In this document: positions 20,670 to 28,900 of the stretch, in pieces
How the letters are laid out: each line of letters opens with the position of its first letter
Numbering within the stretch: position 1 is the stretch's first letter
Assembly (NCBI RefSeq): GCF_029382255.1
Contig: NZ_JARLLG010000010.1
Coordinates: forward strand, 79,049-143,048
Length of the DNA stretch: 64,000 bases
Origin: Isoptericola croceus
Lineage (GTDB): Bacteria > Actinomycetota > Actinomycetes > Actinomycetales > Cellulomonadaceae
Reading direction: 5' to 3'
Program-made: the position numbers and the translations under genes
The notes under the pieces: generated by a model
What the model was told of the DNA's origin: nothing
What the model saw: the letters and a program-made list of their open reading frames with translations, nothing else
The model's database searches: none

Positions 20670-21656
20670 TCAGCCGTCCATCGCGGGGGCCGGACCGGAC
20701 CGGCCCGCGCCTTGGGCGTAGCGGCAGAGCTCCGCAACGACATTGTTGCCCATCCGCCGCAGCTCGGAACCCATGGACCCGGCGATGTGCGGGGTCAGGA
20801 CGACGTTCGGCAGCTCGTACAGCGGCGCGTCGGCCGGCAACGGTTCAGGCTCGGTGACATCGAGCACCGCGCTGATCCGCCCGGTGTACAGCTCGCGCTC
20901 GAGCGCCGCGTGGTCGACGATCGCGCCGCGCGCGGTGTTGATCAGCGTCGAGCCATCCCGCATCAGAGCGAGCATCTCAGCGTCGATGAGTCCGATCGTC
21001 TCCGGCAGGACGGGGGCGTGCAACGTGACGACGTCGCTGCGCCGCATGACGTCAGACAGGCTCGCCACCTCGACGCCGAGCGCAGACGCCTCGCGAGCGC
21101 TCAGGTACGGGTCGTGGACGAGCGGGCGCAACGAGGGGAAAGAGCGCAGCAGCTCGATGAGCGCTCGGCCGGTGCGGGATGCGCTGACGATCCCGACGGT
21201 CCGCTCGTAGTTCCCGGACAGCTCGAACTCGTGCTCGCGGTCGATGTGCGCGCGGCGCTCGCGATACAGGTTGACGGCTCGCATCGCGTCCTTGTTGGCG
21301 AGGAGGACCATCGCGAGCGTGTACTCGGCCACGGGTATGGCGTTGGTCTCGCCCATGTCCGCGAGCTCGATGCCCGGCGCACCGTCGGGGAACAGGCCGG
21401 CGGCCGAACCGCCCGCATGGATCACCTGCCGCAGTCTGGGCGCGTGGCGGAGGACGCTCGCGGGCAGCTGCGGGGTGTCCCACCCCGTGAGCAGGACCTC
21501 GGCGCGGGACAGCACCCGGCGGGCGAGGTCCGAGTCGAGCTCGGTCAGGACGCCGCCGAGCCGACGTGCGGGCACCCGGCCCAGGGCCTTGCACGACGCG
21601 CCGAAGAGGCGCTCGGCCAGACGGTCGGACCCGACGGCGACTGCGTACTCGAACAC
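20670..21656 (-). CDS. D-isomer-specific 2-hydroxyacid dehydrogenase-like protein
   Basis: 328 residues. The catalytic Arg (INTARGAIVD), Glu (VLDVTEPEPLP) and His (LTPHIAGSMG) of the family are all present. The NAD Rossmann motif is altered: where relatives have GxGxxG this protein reads GIVSASRTG, keeping only the last glycine. The start is GTG at 21656 with AAAGGA upstream. It lies between the solute-binding protein and LacI genes, so it may act on a sugar acid released from the imported oligosaccharide. Altered cofactor use or loss of activity cannot be excluded. Confidence 0.82.
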   Translation of the reverse strand: MFEYAVAVGSDRLAERLFGASCKALGRVPARRLGGVLTELDSDLARRVLSRAEVLLTGWDTPQLPASVLRHAPRLRQVIHAGGSAAGLFPDGAPGIELADMGETNAIPVAEYTLAMVLLANKDAMRAVNLYRERRAHIDREHEFELSGNYERTVGIVSASRTGRALIELLRSFPSLRPLVHDPYLSAREASALGVEVASLSDVMRRSDVVTLHAPVLPETIGLIDAEMLALMRDGSTLINTARGAIVDHAALERELYTGRISAVLDVTEPEPLPADAPLYELPNVVLTPHIAGSMGSELRRMGNNVVAELCRYAQGAGRSGPAPAMDG

Positions 21657-21682
21657 ACTTTTCCTTTCACGGGAGGGACGGA

Positions 21683-21723
21683 CGTTCCCAGGGCCGGCGA
21701 GCTTGACGGCGGCCCCGGGAACG
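21683..21723 (-). terminator. Intercistronic hairpin after the binding-protein gene
   Basis: A 14-bp stem with one mismatch (21683-21696 with 21710-21723) lies between the binding-protein gene stop and the dehydrogenase start. Such hairpins often stabilise the upstream mRNA or partly terminate, keeping binding protein in excess. Confidence 0.5.
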
Positions 21724-21737
21724 CTCTGGTGGACGTG

Positions 21738-23303
21738 CTAGGAACCGGCCAGGTGGGCGTCCGCCTGCCTGTTCAGCTCGTCCTGGACCTTGGCGAGCCC
21801 CGCCTGGTCGACGGCCTTCTTGAGCTTGTCGAGCCCCTTGTCCACCTCGACGGCGCCGGCGAACAGCGGGTTGCCGAACTCCGCGACGGCCGCGGTGATC
21901 TGGGCGTGCTCCGTCTCGATCTCCGTGAGGTCCGGGATGAAGGAGGCGAACGGGTCGAGCGTGAAGTTGTTGTAGTCCTTCGACCACTCGAACCAGCTCG
22001 ACTCCGACTCCGACATCCGGGAGTACTTGCGCTCGAGCGGGATGCGCCAGCTCAGCGCGAAGCCGGGGAAGTTCGCGTAGTCGCCGATGGGCTCGTAGGC
22101 GTCGTCACCGACAGGCTCCCAGTCGGTACCCTCCTCGCCGTACTGCAGCAGGTCGTGGTTCTCCTGGATGGACACCCAGTCCAGGAGCTGCAGCGCGGCC
22201 GCGGTGTCCGCGCCGGCGGCGTTGACCACCACGAGATTGTCGGCCTGGAACGTCTGGTGGGGCCTGGTGGACTGGCCGTCCCGGAACGGCAGCAGGGTCA
22301 TGAGCGTGGCGCCCGGCACCGCCTTCTCGAGCTGGTCGAGGTGGCCCGCGGTGTCGAGGCCGTCCGTGATCCCCCACGTGGTCGCTGCCCCGCCGCCGTC
22401 GAACTGCGACTTGAGGGTGGCCGGGTCGGCGTTGAGCCGGTCGGCGTTGATGATGCCGTCCTGGTAGTACTTGCGGACCCGGTGCAGCGACTCGCGGTAC
22501 GGGGCGTGCTCCCAGAACGGGACCGCGTTCGTCGACCCTGTCGTCGCGGCGTCCTGCGCGGGCACGAACATGAGCGAGTCGCTCGAGAAGTACAGCGGCA
22601 GGAGGTCGGGTGTCTCCCACCCCTGGGCGTAGAGCGCACCGGTCGGCGCGCCGAGGACGTCGAACGGCGAGTTCCGGTTGATGTAGCCGGGGATGCCTTC
22701 CTTCTGCACGACGTCGTACCAGAACTTCTCGAGCTGGTCGAAGTTCTCGATGCTCCCGCCCGCGTACTTGTCGACGAGGTCTCCGCGGGCGATGTGGTGG
22801 TGGATCCGGGCCGCACTGTTCACGGCGGGGATGCCGTAGATCGCGCCGTCGGGCCACCGGTTGGCGTCGAAGGCGTCCTGGTTGACGCTCGCCACGAGGT
22901 GGGGGTAGTCGCCGCTCGCCAGGGCATCGTCCAGCGGCTCCAGCGCCTGGGACTCGATGAGCTGGGCGATGTTGAGCCAGCGTGCCGACAACGCCGTCTG
23001 GAAGTCCTCGCCGGCCGTGAACTTCAGCAGGGCCTGCGATGAGTAGTTGGTCCAGTTGATGAACTCGGGGGAGAACTCGAAACCGAGGTCGGCCTTGAGC
23101 TTGGCGTTCACCAGGCCGCGGACGCGGTCCCACTGGGCGGGGACGTCGCCGGGCAGCAGCAGGTCGTAGGTCGTGCCGGCGCTGCCGGCGCCCGGGCTGC
23201 ATGCTGCGAGGGCGGCGGCGGCCAGCACACCGCCGGAGCCTGCCAGGAACGAGCGCCGAGAGACGGGCCGCGCCGGTGCGGCGCCGTCGAGGATCGGAGT
23301 CAT
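21738..23303 (-). CDS. Extracellular solute-binding lipoprotein of oligosaccharide ABC importer
   Basis: 521 residues, of the LplA/YtcQ-like group 1 binding proteins. The N-terminus has a twin-arginine signal (SRRSFLAGSGGVLAA) followed by a lipobox (LAAC), so it is probably exported folded and lipid-anchored. I chose ATG 23303 because AGAGGA lies 6-7 bases upstream; the alternative ATG at 23318 includes that RBS. The binding protein group is known to carry uronate-containing or pectic oligosaccharides in several Firmicutes, which suggests but does not prove such a substrate. Confidence 0.9.
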   Translation of the reverse strand: MTPILDGAAPARPVSRRSFLAGSGGVLAAAALAACSPGAGSAGTTYDLLLPGDVPAQWDRVRGLVNAKLKADLGFEFSPEFINWTNYSSQALLKFTAGEDFQTALSARWLNIAQLIESQALEPLDDALASGDYPHLVASVNQDAFDANRWPDGAIYGIPAVNSAARIHHHIARGDLVDKYAGGSIENFDQLEKFWYDVVQKEGIPGYINRNSPFDVLGAPTGALYAQGWETPDLLPLYFSSDSLMFVPAQDAATTGSTNAVPFWEHAPYRESLHRVRKYYQDGIINADRLNADPATLKSQFDGGGAATTWGITDGLDTAGHLDQLEKAVPGATLMTLLPFRDGQSTRPHQTFQADNLVVVNAAGADTAAALQLLDWVSIQENHDLLQYGEEGTDWEPVGDDAYEPIGDYANFPGFALSWRIPLERKYSRMSESESSWFEWSKDYNNFTLDPFASFIPDLTEIETEHAQITAAVAEFGNPLFAGAVEVDKGLDKLKKAVDQAGLAKVQDELNRQADAHLAGS

Positions 23304-23343
23304 GATGCTTCCTCTCATGGGTGGGACAGACGGTCGAACGGGC

Positions 23344-24279
23344 TCAGCCCTTGGTGGCGCCGAGCGTCAGGCCCTTGACGAAGTAGCGCTGGGCGAAGGG
23401 ATAGGCCAGGAGGATCGGACCGATCGTGATGACCGTCATGGCCAGGCGGATCTGGTAGACGGGAGCGGACGCCGTGCTGCCGAGATCAGCGGCGTTCGCG
23501 ACGCTGGTGATGAGGTTCTGCAGCACCAGCTGGAGGGGGTACTTGTCCGGCTCGCTGATGAACAGCAAGGCGTGGAACCACTCGTTCCAGAAGGTCACCG
23601 CGTAGAAGAGCGCGATGACCGCGATCACCGGCTTCGACAGAGGCAGCACGATCTGGAAGAAGACGCGAAGCTCTCCGGCGCCGTCGATCCGGGCGGCGTC
23701 GAGGATCTCCTGCGGTGTGCCGCGGAAGAAGCTCACCTGGACGAACACGAGGAACGGCGCGATGACGAGCGGCAGGATGACCGAGAACCATGAGTTGCGG
23801 AGCTGCAGGACCTGCGTGATGAGGATGTACATCGGCACGAGGCCGCCCGTGAAGAGCATCGGGATGTAGGCGTAGACGGCCAGGGAGCGGCTGGCCCACG
23901 GCAGTCCCCTGGCGATGACCCAGGCGATGCCTGACGTCGCGGCGACGGCGATGGTGGTGCCCACCACCGTGATGAAGAGCGTGGCGCCGTAGGAGAGCCA
24001 TACTCGCGAACCGGCGAAGATCGTCTCGTAGGCGGCGAGGGAGAACGGGGACGGCCAGAACGAGTACCCCGTCTGGGACAGCACGCTCTCGTCTGTGAGT
24101 GAGCCGGCGATGACCATCCAGAACGGGACGGCGCAGATCAGGCCGAAGAAGCTCACACCGACGTAGCTGGCGACGGTGAACGGTTCGGGCCGCGTGCGCC
24201 GTCGTCGTCGGCCGACGGGTGCTGCGGGGAGGGTCGCAGGCCGTAGTGCTGGCGCGACCGGGGCATCGATGCTGGTCAC
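23344..24279 (-). CDS. Carbohydrate ABC transporter permease (LplC/YtcP-like)
   Basis: 311 residues with six predicted transmembrane segments. The EAA coupling loop is EILDAARIDGAGELRVFFQI and the C-terminus ends QRYFVKGLTLGATKG, typical of this permease group. The GTG at 24279 overlaps the stop of the upstream permease as GTGA; no other start keeps the TM segment count and coupling. Confidence 0.93.
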   Translation of the reverse strand: MTSIDAPVAPALRPATLPAAPVGRRRRRTRPEPFTVASYVGVSFFGLICAVPFWMVIAGSLTDESVLSQTGYSFWPSPFSLAAYETIFAGSRVWLSYGATLFITVVGTTIAVAATSGIAWVIARGLPWASRSLAVYAYIPMLFTGGLVPMYILITQVLQLRNSWFSVILPLVIAPFLVFVQVSFFRGTPQEILDAARIDGAGELRVFFQIVLPLSKPVIAVIALFYAVTFWNEWFHALLFISEPDKYPLQLVLQNLITSVANAADLGSTASAPVYQIRLAMTVITIGPILLAYPFAQRYFVKGLTLGATKG

Positions 24280-25286
24280 AGGATCGCCGTCTCTCTCGCG
24301 TAGCGCCGCTGGACAAGGGTGGCGATCACGACGAGCACGAACCCGACGATCGACTGGAACAACCCGATCGCGGCCGTCGTGCCGAAGTCGCCGTAGGTGC
24401 GCAGCGCGCGGAACACGTAGGTGTCGATGACGTCGGTGGTCTCGAAGAGGGTTCCGTTGTCGCCGACGATCGCGTAGATGGTGCCGATGTCGCCGTAGAA
24501 GATCCGTCCCACGCCGAGGACGAGCAGGATGGCAGCCGTGGGCTTGAGCAACGGCGTCGTGATCCGCAGCGCCATCTGCGCTCGGCTCGCGCCGTCGATG
24601 ACCCCGGCCTCGTAGACCTCTTCGGGGATCGCCGTGATGGCCGCGAGGAAGATCACGCTCATGTAGCCGCCGAGCTGCCAGACCTTGACGAACGTGAGTA
24701 TCCACGGCCAGGGGCCGGGCTGGGTGTACCACGACACCTCAGGCAGCGAGAAGACGGCGAAGAAGTCGTTGACCAGCCCGCCCCGGCCGCCCGGCCCGGC
24801 GAGGAAGGCCTGCAGGAAGATGCTCACGACGATCGGCGAGACGAAGTAGGGGATGAAGATCACCGACTGGAACAGGCGCTTCGTCACCCGGCCGCGGATC
24901 TCGTTGAGCATGAGTGCGAGCAGGACGCCCGAGCCGAGCGTCGCGCCCAGGAAGAGGATGTTGAGGAACAGCGTGTTCCACATGATCCGGCCCGCGTTGC
25001 CCGAGGTGAAGAAGAACTCGAAGTTGTCGAGTCCGGTCCAGGGGGATCCGAAGACCCCGTCCGCCACGTTGAAGTCCTGGAAGGCGACCACGAGCCCGGC
25101 CATCGGGCCGTAGGCGAAGACCGCGAGCAGGATGACCGCGGGGGCGGCCAGGATGACCAGCCCGTAGTCGCGGCCCCGGATGGAGCTGCGGTTCGAGGCT
25201 CGAGAGCCGCGGGCCCCGCGCTGGGTCGCCCGGCTCGCGGCCGCCGTCGCCGCGACCTCGCGCGGAGGCTCGACAGAGGTGCTCAT
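24276..25286 (-). CDS. Carbohydrate ABC transporter permease (LplB-like)
   Basis: 336 residues with a basic 40-residue N-terminal extension and six transmembrane segments. The EAA loop reads EEVYEAGVIDGASRAQMA. ATG at 25286 has GGAGG 9 bases upstream. No ATPase gene is in the operon; importers of this type generally share an MsmK-like ATPase encoded elsewhere. First gene of the LacI-controlled operon. Confidence 0.93.
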   Translation of the reverse strand: MSTSVEPPREVAATAAASRATQRGARGSRASNRSSIRGRDYGLVILAAPAVILLAVFAYGPMAGLVVAFQDFNVADGVFGSPWTGLDNFEFFFTSGNAGRIMWNTLFLNILFLGATLGSGVLLALMLNEIRGRVTKRLFQSVIFIPYFVSPIVVSIFLQAFLAGPGGRGGLVNDFFAVFSLPEVSWYTQPGPWPWILTFVKVWQLGGYMSVIFLAAITAIPEEVYEAGVIDGASRAQMALRITTPLLKPTAAILLVLGVGRIFYGDIGTIYAIVGDNGTLFETTDVIDTYVFRALRTYGDFGTTAAIGLFQSIVGFVLVVIATLVQRRYARETAIL

Positions 25287-25400
25287 CAGGGCGCACCTCC
25301 GTTCCGGAGACAGGGCGCCGACGCCCTGGGGTGCTCACGGGATCTCACGGTCAACCTCTCTTCTTCGTCGAAGACGGGTTGTGCTGACGTTGCGCACCGC

Positions 25401-25429
25401 ACGCTAGAACCTCCACGGAACGCTGTCAA
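25401..25429 (-). promoter_or_regulatory. Promoter of oligosaccharide importer operon
   Basis: On the minus strand TTGACA (25424-25429) and TAGCGT (25401-25406) are 17 bases apart, a near-consensus housekeeping promoter. Transcription would start near 25394, leaving a leader of about 107 bases. A degenerate operator-like stretch GGAACGCTGTCA (25417-25428) overlaps the -35 and the adjoining spacer. Confidence 0.75.
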
Positions 25430-25437
25430 GAAAGAAA

Positions 25438-25452
25438 TGAAAGCGCGTTCCG
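25438..25452. promoter_or_regulatory. LacI-type operator 3 (importer operon)
   Basis: On the minus strand GGAACGCGCTTTCA, matching the motif of operators 1 and 2, ends 8 bases upstream of the -35 hexamer. The stretch 25453-25583 beyond it holds nothing else that I recognise. Confidence 0.65.
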
Positions 25453-25583
25453 TTATCTTCTGAGGTCTGGCATCCCTGACTCTCCACTGGTACGGTCGGC
25501 TCCGGGTCCGGTCGGAACCGCCTGGTCGGCTGAACGAAGATGACACCGCTTTCAGGACGGTCCTCGCCCGAGGGGCGAGGATC

Positions 25584-25968
25584 ATGGGGGTCGATGACGA
25601 CGACGCACCATGCGGGGGCCGAATGAGTGCCCTGAACCACGTCATCCCCACCTCGCCGTGGCCCGACCTCCTCGCCGCGCTCTCGGAGGCCGGGACTCCC
25701 GTCCACGTGGTGACCGGCGACCGGCCGGACGTGGGAACGACGCCTGAGCATCGGCGCATGCTCGCCACGCACGGCGCGCGGGTCGCCGTCGTCGAGGGAG
25801 CCGCGTTACTTCGTGCGTCGCGACGCGCCCGAGGCGTTCCTGCGGGTCACGACGGCGTTCCTCGACGGCGTAGCGGTGCGTACGCCGAGGGCCTCACCTC
25901 GATTCCGCACGGATGAGGTGGAGCGAGCCGGCCGGGAGTCCTCCCGCCGCTCTCGCGGGCCCCCGTAG
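25584..25968 (+). pseudogene. Frameshifted C-terminal remnant of an alpha/beta hydrolase
   Basis: One frame encodes MSALNHVIPTSPWPDLLAAL, then HVVTGDRPDVGTTPEHRRML and VAVVEGA, the usual end region of alpha/beta hydrolases before the catalytic His. From about 25806 the homology continues in another frame as YFVRRDAPEAFLRVTTAFLD. A frameshift lies near 25800-25808, where a GAGH-like catalytic motif would be expected. No catalytic Ser (nucleophile elbow) segment is present upstream. This looks like a decayed gene fragment. Confidence 0.6.
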
Positions 25969-25971
25969 GCT
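25966..25971 (+). promoter_or_regulatory. -10 element of leaderless moeA transcript
   Basis: TAGGCT ends 7 bases before the GTG start at 25979; no Shine-Dalgarno sequence precedes that GTG. Confidence 0.5.
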
Positions 25972-25978
25972 GACTCGC

Positions 25979-27271
25979 GTGCACCACGAGACGACCCGAC
26001 GGCCTGTGGCCGAACACGCGGAGATGGTCGCCGCCCTGGTGGGGCGCGCACTGGCGGTGGGTCGGCGGCGCAGGACGACGGCCGAGCCGGCGGTGTTGCT
26101 GACCGCCGCCGCCGGAGCGCGGTGGGCGCCGCGGGTCCTGGCGCGTGACGCGACGGCAGTTGTCGACCTGCCCGGCTTCGACAACTCCCAGATGGACGGG
26201 TACGCAGTGCGGGCGGCGGACCTCGTCGCCGCCGTCGCCGGTGCACCTGCCGAGCTGCGCGTCGTCGCCCCGGTGCCCGCCGGAACGCAGCCGCCTCCGC
26301 TGCCTCCGGGCTCCGCCGCACCGGTGATGACGGGAGCGCCGATCCCCGCCGGCGCGGACGCGGTGGTGAAGATCGAGGACGCCGACCCGCCGCAGTTCCC
26401 CTCCTTCGAGGACTCGCGAGCCACCGTGCGGTTCCACGCCTCTGTCGTACCCGGGTCCTTCGTGCGCCGCCGCGGGTCCGACGTGGGCACGGGCGATGTT
26501 GTGGTCCATGCCGGGACGCCGCTCGGCGCGGCCCAGCTCGGTGTACTCGTCGCGGCAGGCGTGGACACGATCGAGCTGGCCGCGCCGCCGCATGTGCTGC
26601 TGCTCTCGACCGGCTCCGAGCTCGTGCCTGCCGGTGGCCCGCTCGGGGACGCTCAGGTCTATGACGCCAACGGCGCCGCGCTGGCGGCCGGCCTCGCGAC
26701 GGTCGGGGCCCGCGTCACCCACCGGGTGGTGCCGGACGATCCGGCGGCACTCCGCCGAGTCCTGGCCGAGGCGCCCGACGACGTCGCGCTCGTGGTCACC
26801 AGCGGCGGGGTCTCCGCCGGCGCCTACGAGGTGGTGCGCCAGACCCTCACCGACGCCTGGTTCGGGCACGTCGCCGTCCAGCCCGGCGGGCCCCAGGGTC
26901 TCGGCACCGTCGCACTCGGTGACCCGGCGGCACCGCGCGAGGCGCCGCTCGTCGCGTTCCCCGGCAACCCGGTCAGCGCGTTGGTCTCCTTCGAGCTGTT
27001 CCTGCGGCCTGCGCTCGCGGCGGCCACGGGAGCCGCCCCGGCCCACCGGGCAGGTGGCCGCGCCCCTCTCGCAGAGCCCCTCGACTCTCCGCCCGCGTTG
27101 CACCAGGTGCGCCGCGGCCGTCTCGACGATCGCGGCCGCGTCGTCATGGTGGGCGGTCCCGGGTCCCACCTCCTGGCCCACCTCGCGGCGGCTACGCTCC
27201 TCGTGCACGTGCCACCCGGTGTCGCGCACCTCGAAGAGGGCGACGACATCGACTACTGGGAGATCCGATGA
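25979..27271 (+). CDS. moeA: Molybdopterin molybdenumtransferase
   Basis: 430 residues. MoeA inserts molybdate into adenylated molybdopterin. Motifs: PGFDNSQMDGYAVRAAD, VMTGAPIPAGADAVVKIED, LLLSTGSELV, VVTSGGVSAGAYE and AFPGNPVSALVSFELF. The GTG at 25979 is favoured by the TAGGCT element 7 bases upstream; an ATG-started longer frame would overlap the hydrolase remnant. It leads a three-gene Moco operon with ATGA/GTGA overlaps, which serves the nitrate reductase encoded at the left. Confidence 0.93.
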   Translation: MHHETTRRPVAEHAEMVAALVGRALAVGRRRRTTAEPAVLLTAAAGARWAPRVLARDATAVVDLPGFDNSQMDGYAVRAADLVAAVAGAPAELRVVAPVPAGTQPPPLPPGSAAPVMTGAPIPAGADAVVKIEDADPPQFPSFEDSRATVRFHASVVPGSFVRRRGSDVGTGDVVVHAGTPLGAAQLGVLVAAGVDTIELAAPPHVLLLSTGSELVPAGGPLGDAQVYDANGAALAAGLATVGARVTHRVVPDDPAALRRVLAEAPDDVALVVTSGGVSAGAYEVVRQTLTDAWFGHVAVQPGGPQGLGTVALGDPAAPREAPLVAFPGNPVSALVSFELFLRPALAAATGAAPAHRAGGRAPLAEPLDSPPALHQVRRGRLDDRGRVVMVGGPGSHLLAHLAAATLLVHVPPGVAHLEEGDDIDYWEIR

Positions 27272-27750
27272 GCGACCTGTCCCACTACCGCGACGACGGC
27301 GCGGCCCACATGGTCGACGTCTCCGCCAAGGATGTCACCAAGCGCCAGGCCACCGCCCGCGGTGTGCTGCGCACCCGCACCGACGTCGTCGAGCGGATCG
27401 CGTCCGGCGACCTGCCGAAGGGCGAGGCGATCGCCACGGCCCGGATCGCCGGGATCATGGGCGCCAAGCGCACCCCGGACCTCGTGCCGCTGTGCCACCC
27501 CCTGCCGCTGTCCGGCGTGGACCTCGAGATCATTCCGGGTCGCGAGGCCGTCGAGATCGTCGCGACCGTCCGCACGACGGGTCGCACCGGCGTCGAGATG
27601 GAGGCGCTCACGGCCGTCACGGTCGCGGGGCTGACGCTCTACGACATGATCAAGGCCGTCGACAAGGCTGCGGTGCTCACGGACATCGAGGTCGTCGCGA
27701 AGTCGGGCGGCAAGTCCGGCGACTGGGTCCGCGGCGAGGAGCGCGCGTGA
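27268..27750 (+). CDS. moaC: Cyclic pyranopterin monophosphate synthase
   Basis: 160 residues. MoaC converts the MoaA product to cPMP, the first stable Moco intermediate. Motifs: HMVDVSAKDVTKRQATARG, LVPLCHPLPLSGVD, GVEMEALTAVTVAGLTLYDM and the catalytic IKAVDKAA. Start overlaps moeA by ATGA; stop overlaps the next gene as GTGA. moaA is not in the window. Confidence 0.96.
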   Translation: MSDLSHYRDDGAAHMVDVSAKDVTKRQATARGVLRTRTDVVERIASGDLPKGEAIATARIAGIMGAKRTPDLVPLCHPLPLSGVDLEIIPGREAVEIVATVRTTGRTGVEMEALTAVTVAGLTLYDMIKAVDKAAVLTDIEVVAKSGGKSGDWVRGEERA

Positions 27751-28784
27751 GGGCCGTCGTCGTCGTCGCCTCCGACCGCGCCGCCGCGGGCGTCTACCCG
27801 GACCGCTCCGGGCCGGCCGCCGCTGCGTGGTTCACCGACCGCGGCTGGGAGGTGCTGCCGGTGCGCGTGGTGCCCGACGGCGAACCCGTCCGCGAGGCGT
27901 TGCTCGACCTGCTCGACGGGGACGACGGCGTCGCCCCGGACGTGATCGTCACCTCCGGCGGGACCGGGCTCGCGCCGTCGGACGCGACCCCCGAGGCGAC
28001 GCGCGCCGTGCTGGAGCGCGAGGTGCCGGGGATCGCCGAGCTGGTACGGGCCCGGTCGCTGGCCCCCACGGACCCGGGGAAGAAGGCCGTTCCCGGGGCC
28101 GCGCTGTCACGGGGAACCGCCGGGGTGGCGGGGGGCACGCTCATCGTCAACCTGCCGGGCTCCGTCGGGGGTGTGATCGACGGGCTCGACGCGCTCGTCG
28201 ACGTCCTGCCGCACGCCGTCGACCAGCTCCGCGGCGGCGACCACCCCCACCCCGGCCCGCGCGGTAGTACCTCGGGACTCGAGGAAGTACCCGCGGGGCA
28301 CGACCACGCGACCGGAGGTACTACCGCGCGAGCGGGGCACGTCACGGTCGTGCGTGCTGACGTGGTTGAGGCCTCGCTCGACGACGCCCTGGCACGGCTC
28401 AGCGACGAAGTCCGCGACGACGCGTGCGGGGCCGTCGCCACGTTCGTCGGTCACGTCCGCGACCACGACGAGGGCCGCGGGGTGACCACGCTGCGCTACG
28501 AGTCGCACCCGGACGCCGCCGCCGTGCTGGCCGCGGTCGCCGAACGGGTGGCCCGACGCACGGCCGCCGCGACCGGCGACACCGTGCGTGCCGCCGTCGT
28601 GCACCGGGTGGGTGACCTCGCCATCGGTGACGTCGCCGTCGTCGTCGCCGTCGCCTCCGGCCACCGCCAGGCCGCGTTCACGTGCGCGAGCGAGCTGATC
28701 GAGGAGCTCAAGGCCGAGGTGCCGATCTGGAAGGAGCAGGGCTTCACGGACGGCTCCAGCGAGTGGGTCGGGTCGCTCGGCTGA
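27747..28784 (+). CDS. MogA/MoaB-MoaE fusion: molybdopterin adenylyltransferase plus MPT synthase large subunit
   Basis: 345 residues. Residues 1-165 are a MoaB/MogA domain (VVVASDRAAAG, VTSGGTGLAPSDATPEATR, LIVNLPGS). Residues about 203-345 are MoaE (FVGHVRDHDEGRGVTTLRYE, VVHRVGDLAIGDVAV, GHRQAAFTCASELIEELK, VPIWKEQ). The His/Gly-rich linker (about 168-200) is encoded by DNA with a 16-bp perfect inverted repeat. It combines a late and a middle step of Moco synthesis in one chain; MoaD must come from elsewhere. GTG start overlaps the moaC stop. Confidence 0.92.
   Translation: MRAVVVVASDRAAAGVYPDRSGPAAAAWFTDRGWEVLPVRVVPDGEPVREALLDLLDGDDGVAPDVIVTSGGTGLAPSDATPEATRAVLEREVPGIAELVRARSLAPTDPGKKAVPGAALSRGTAGVAGGTLIVNLPGSVGGVIDGLDALVDVLPHAVDQLRGGDHPHPGPRGSTSGLEEVPAGHDHATGGTTARAGHVTVVRADVVEASLDDALARLSDEVRDDACGAVATFVGHVRDHDEGRGVTTLRYESHPDAAAVLAAVAERVARRTAAATGDTVRAAVVHRVGDLAIGDVAVVVAVASGHRQAAFTCASELIEELKAEVPIWKEQGFTDGSSEWVGSLG
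28258..28330. repeat. Perfect 16-bp inverted repeat inside the mogA-moaE linker
   Basis: Arms 28258-28273 and 28315-28330 (CGCGCGGTAGTACCTC and its exact complement) enclose 41 bases. The core GGTAGTACC is AT-richer than its surroundings. It lies exactly in the interdomain linker and keeps the reading frame. Confidence 0.9.
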
Positions 28785-28798
28785 CTGGCGAGCCCGCC

Positions 28799-28820
28799 GG
28801 TCATCGGGTGTTTACCGAGG
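28799..28820 (+). promoter_or_regulatory. PHO-box-like double repeat upstream of phoX-type gene
   Basis: Two adjacent 11-base units, GGTCATCGGGT and GTTTACCGAGG, each match 9 of 11 positions of the Streptomyces PhoP unit G(G/T)TCAYYYR(G/C)G. A TAGCAT -10 candidate is at 28859-28864. Placement about 60 bases before the inferred transcription start is plausible for an activator. Confidence 0.45.
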
Positions 28821-28900
28821 CGACGGCCCCACGACGCGCGGCGTCCATCGAACGTTCCTAGCATCGGTCGCGCCCCCCGGTCCCGATCCTGGAGTGCCCG

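Noticed and set aside
25584-25968. Intact small gene at 25584-25916
   Set aside because: Homology to alpha/beta hydrolases breaks at a frameshift and the nucleophile region is missing.
28258-28330. Inverted repeat as a transcription terminator
   Set aside because: It lies inside an intact reading frame between two functional domains with a 41-base loop.
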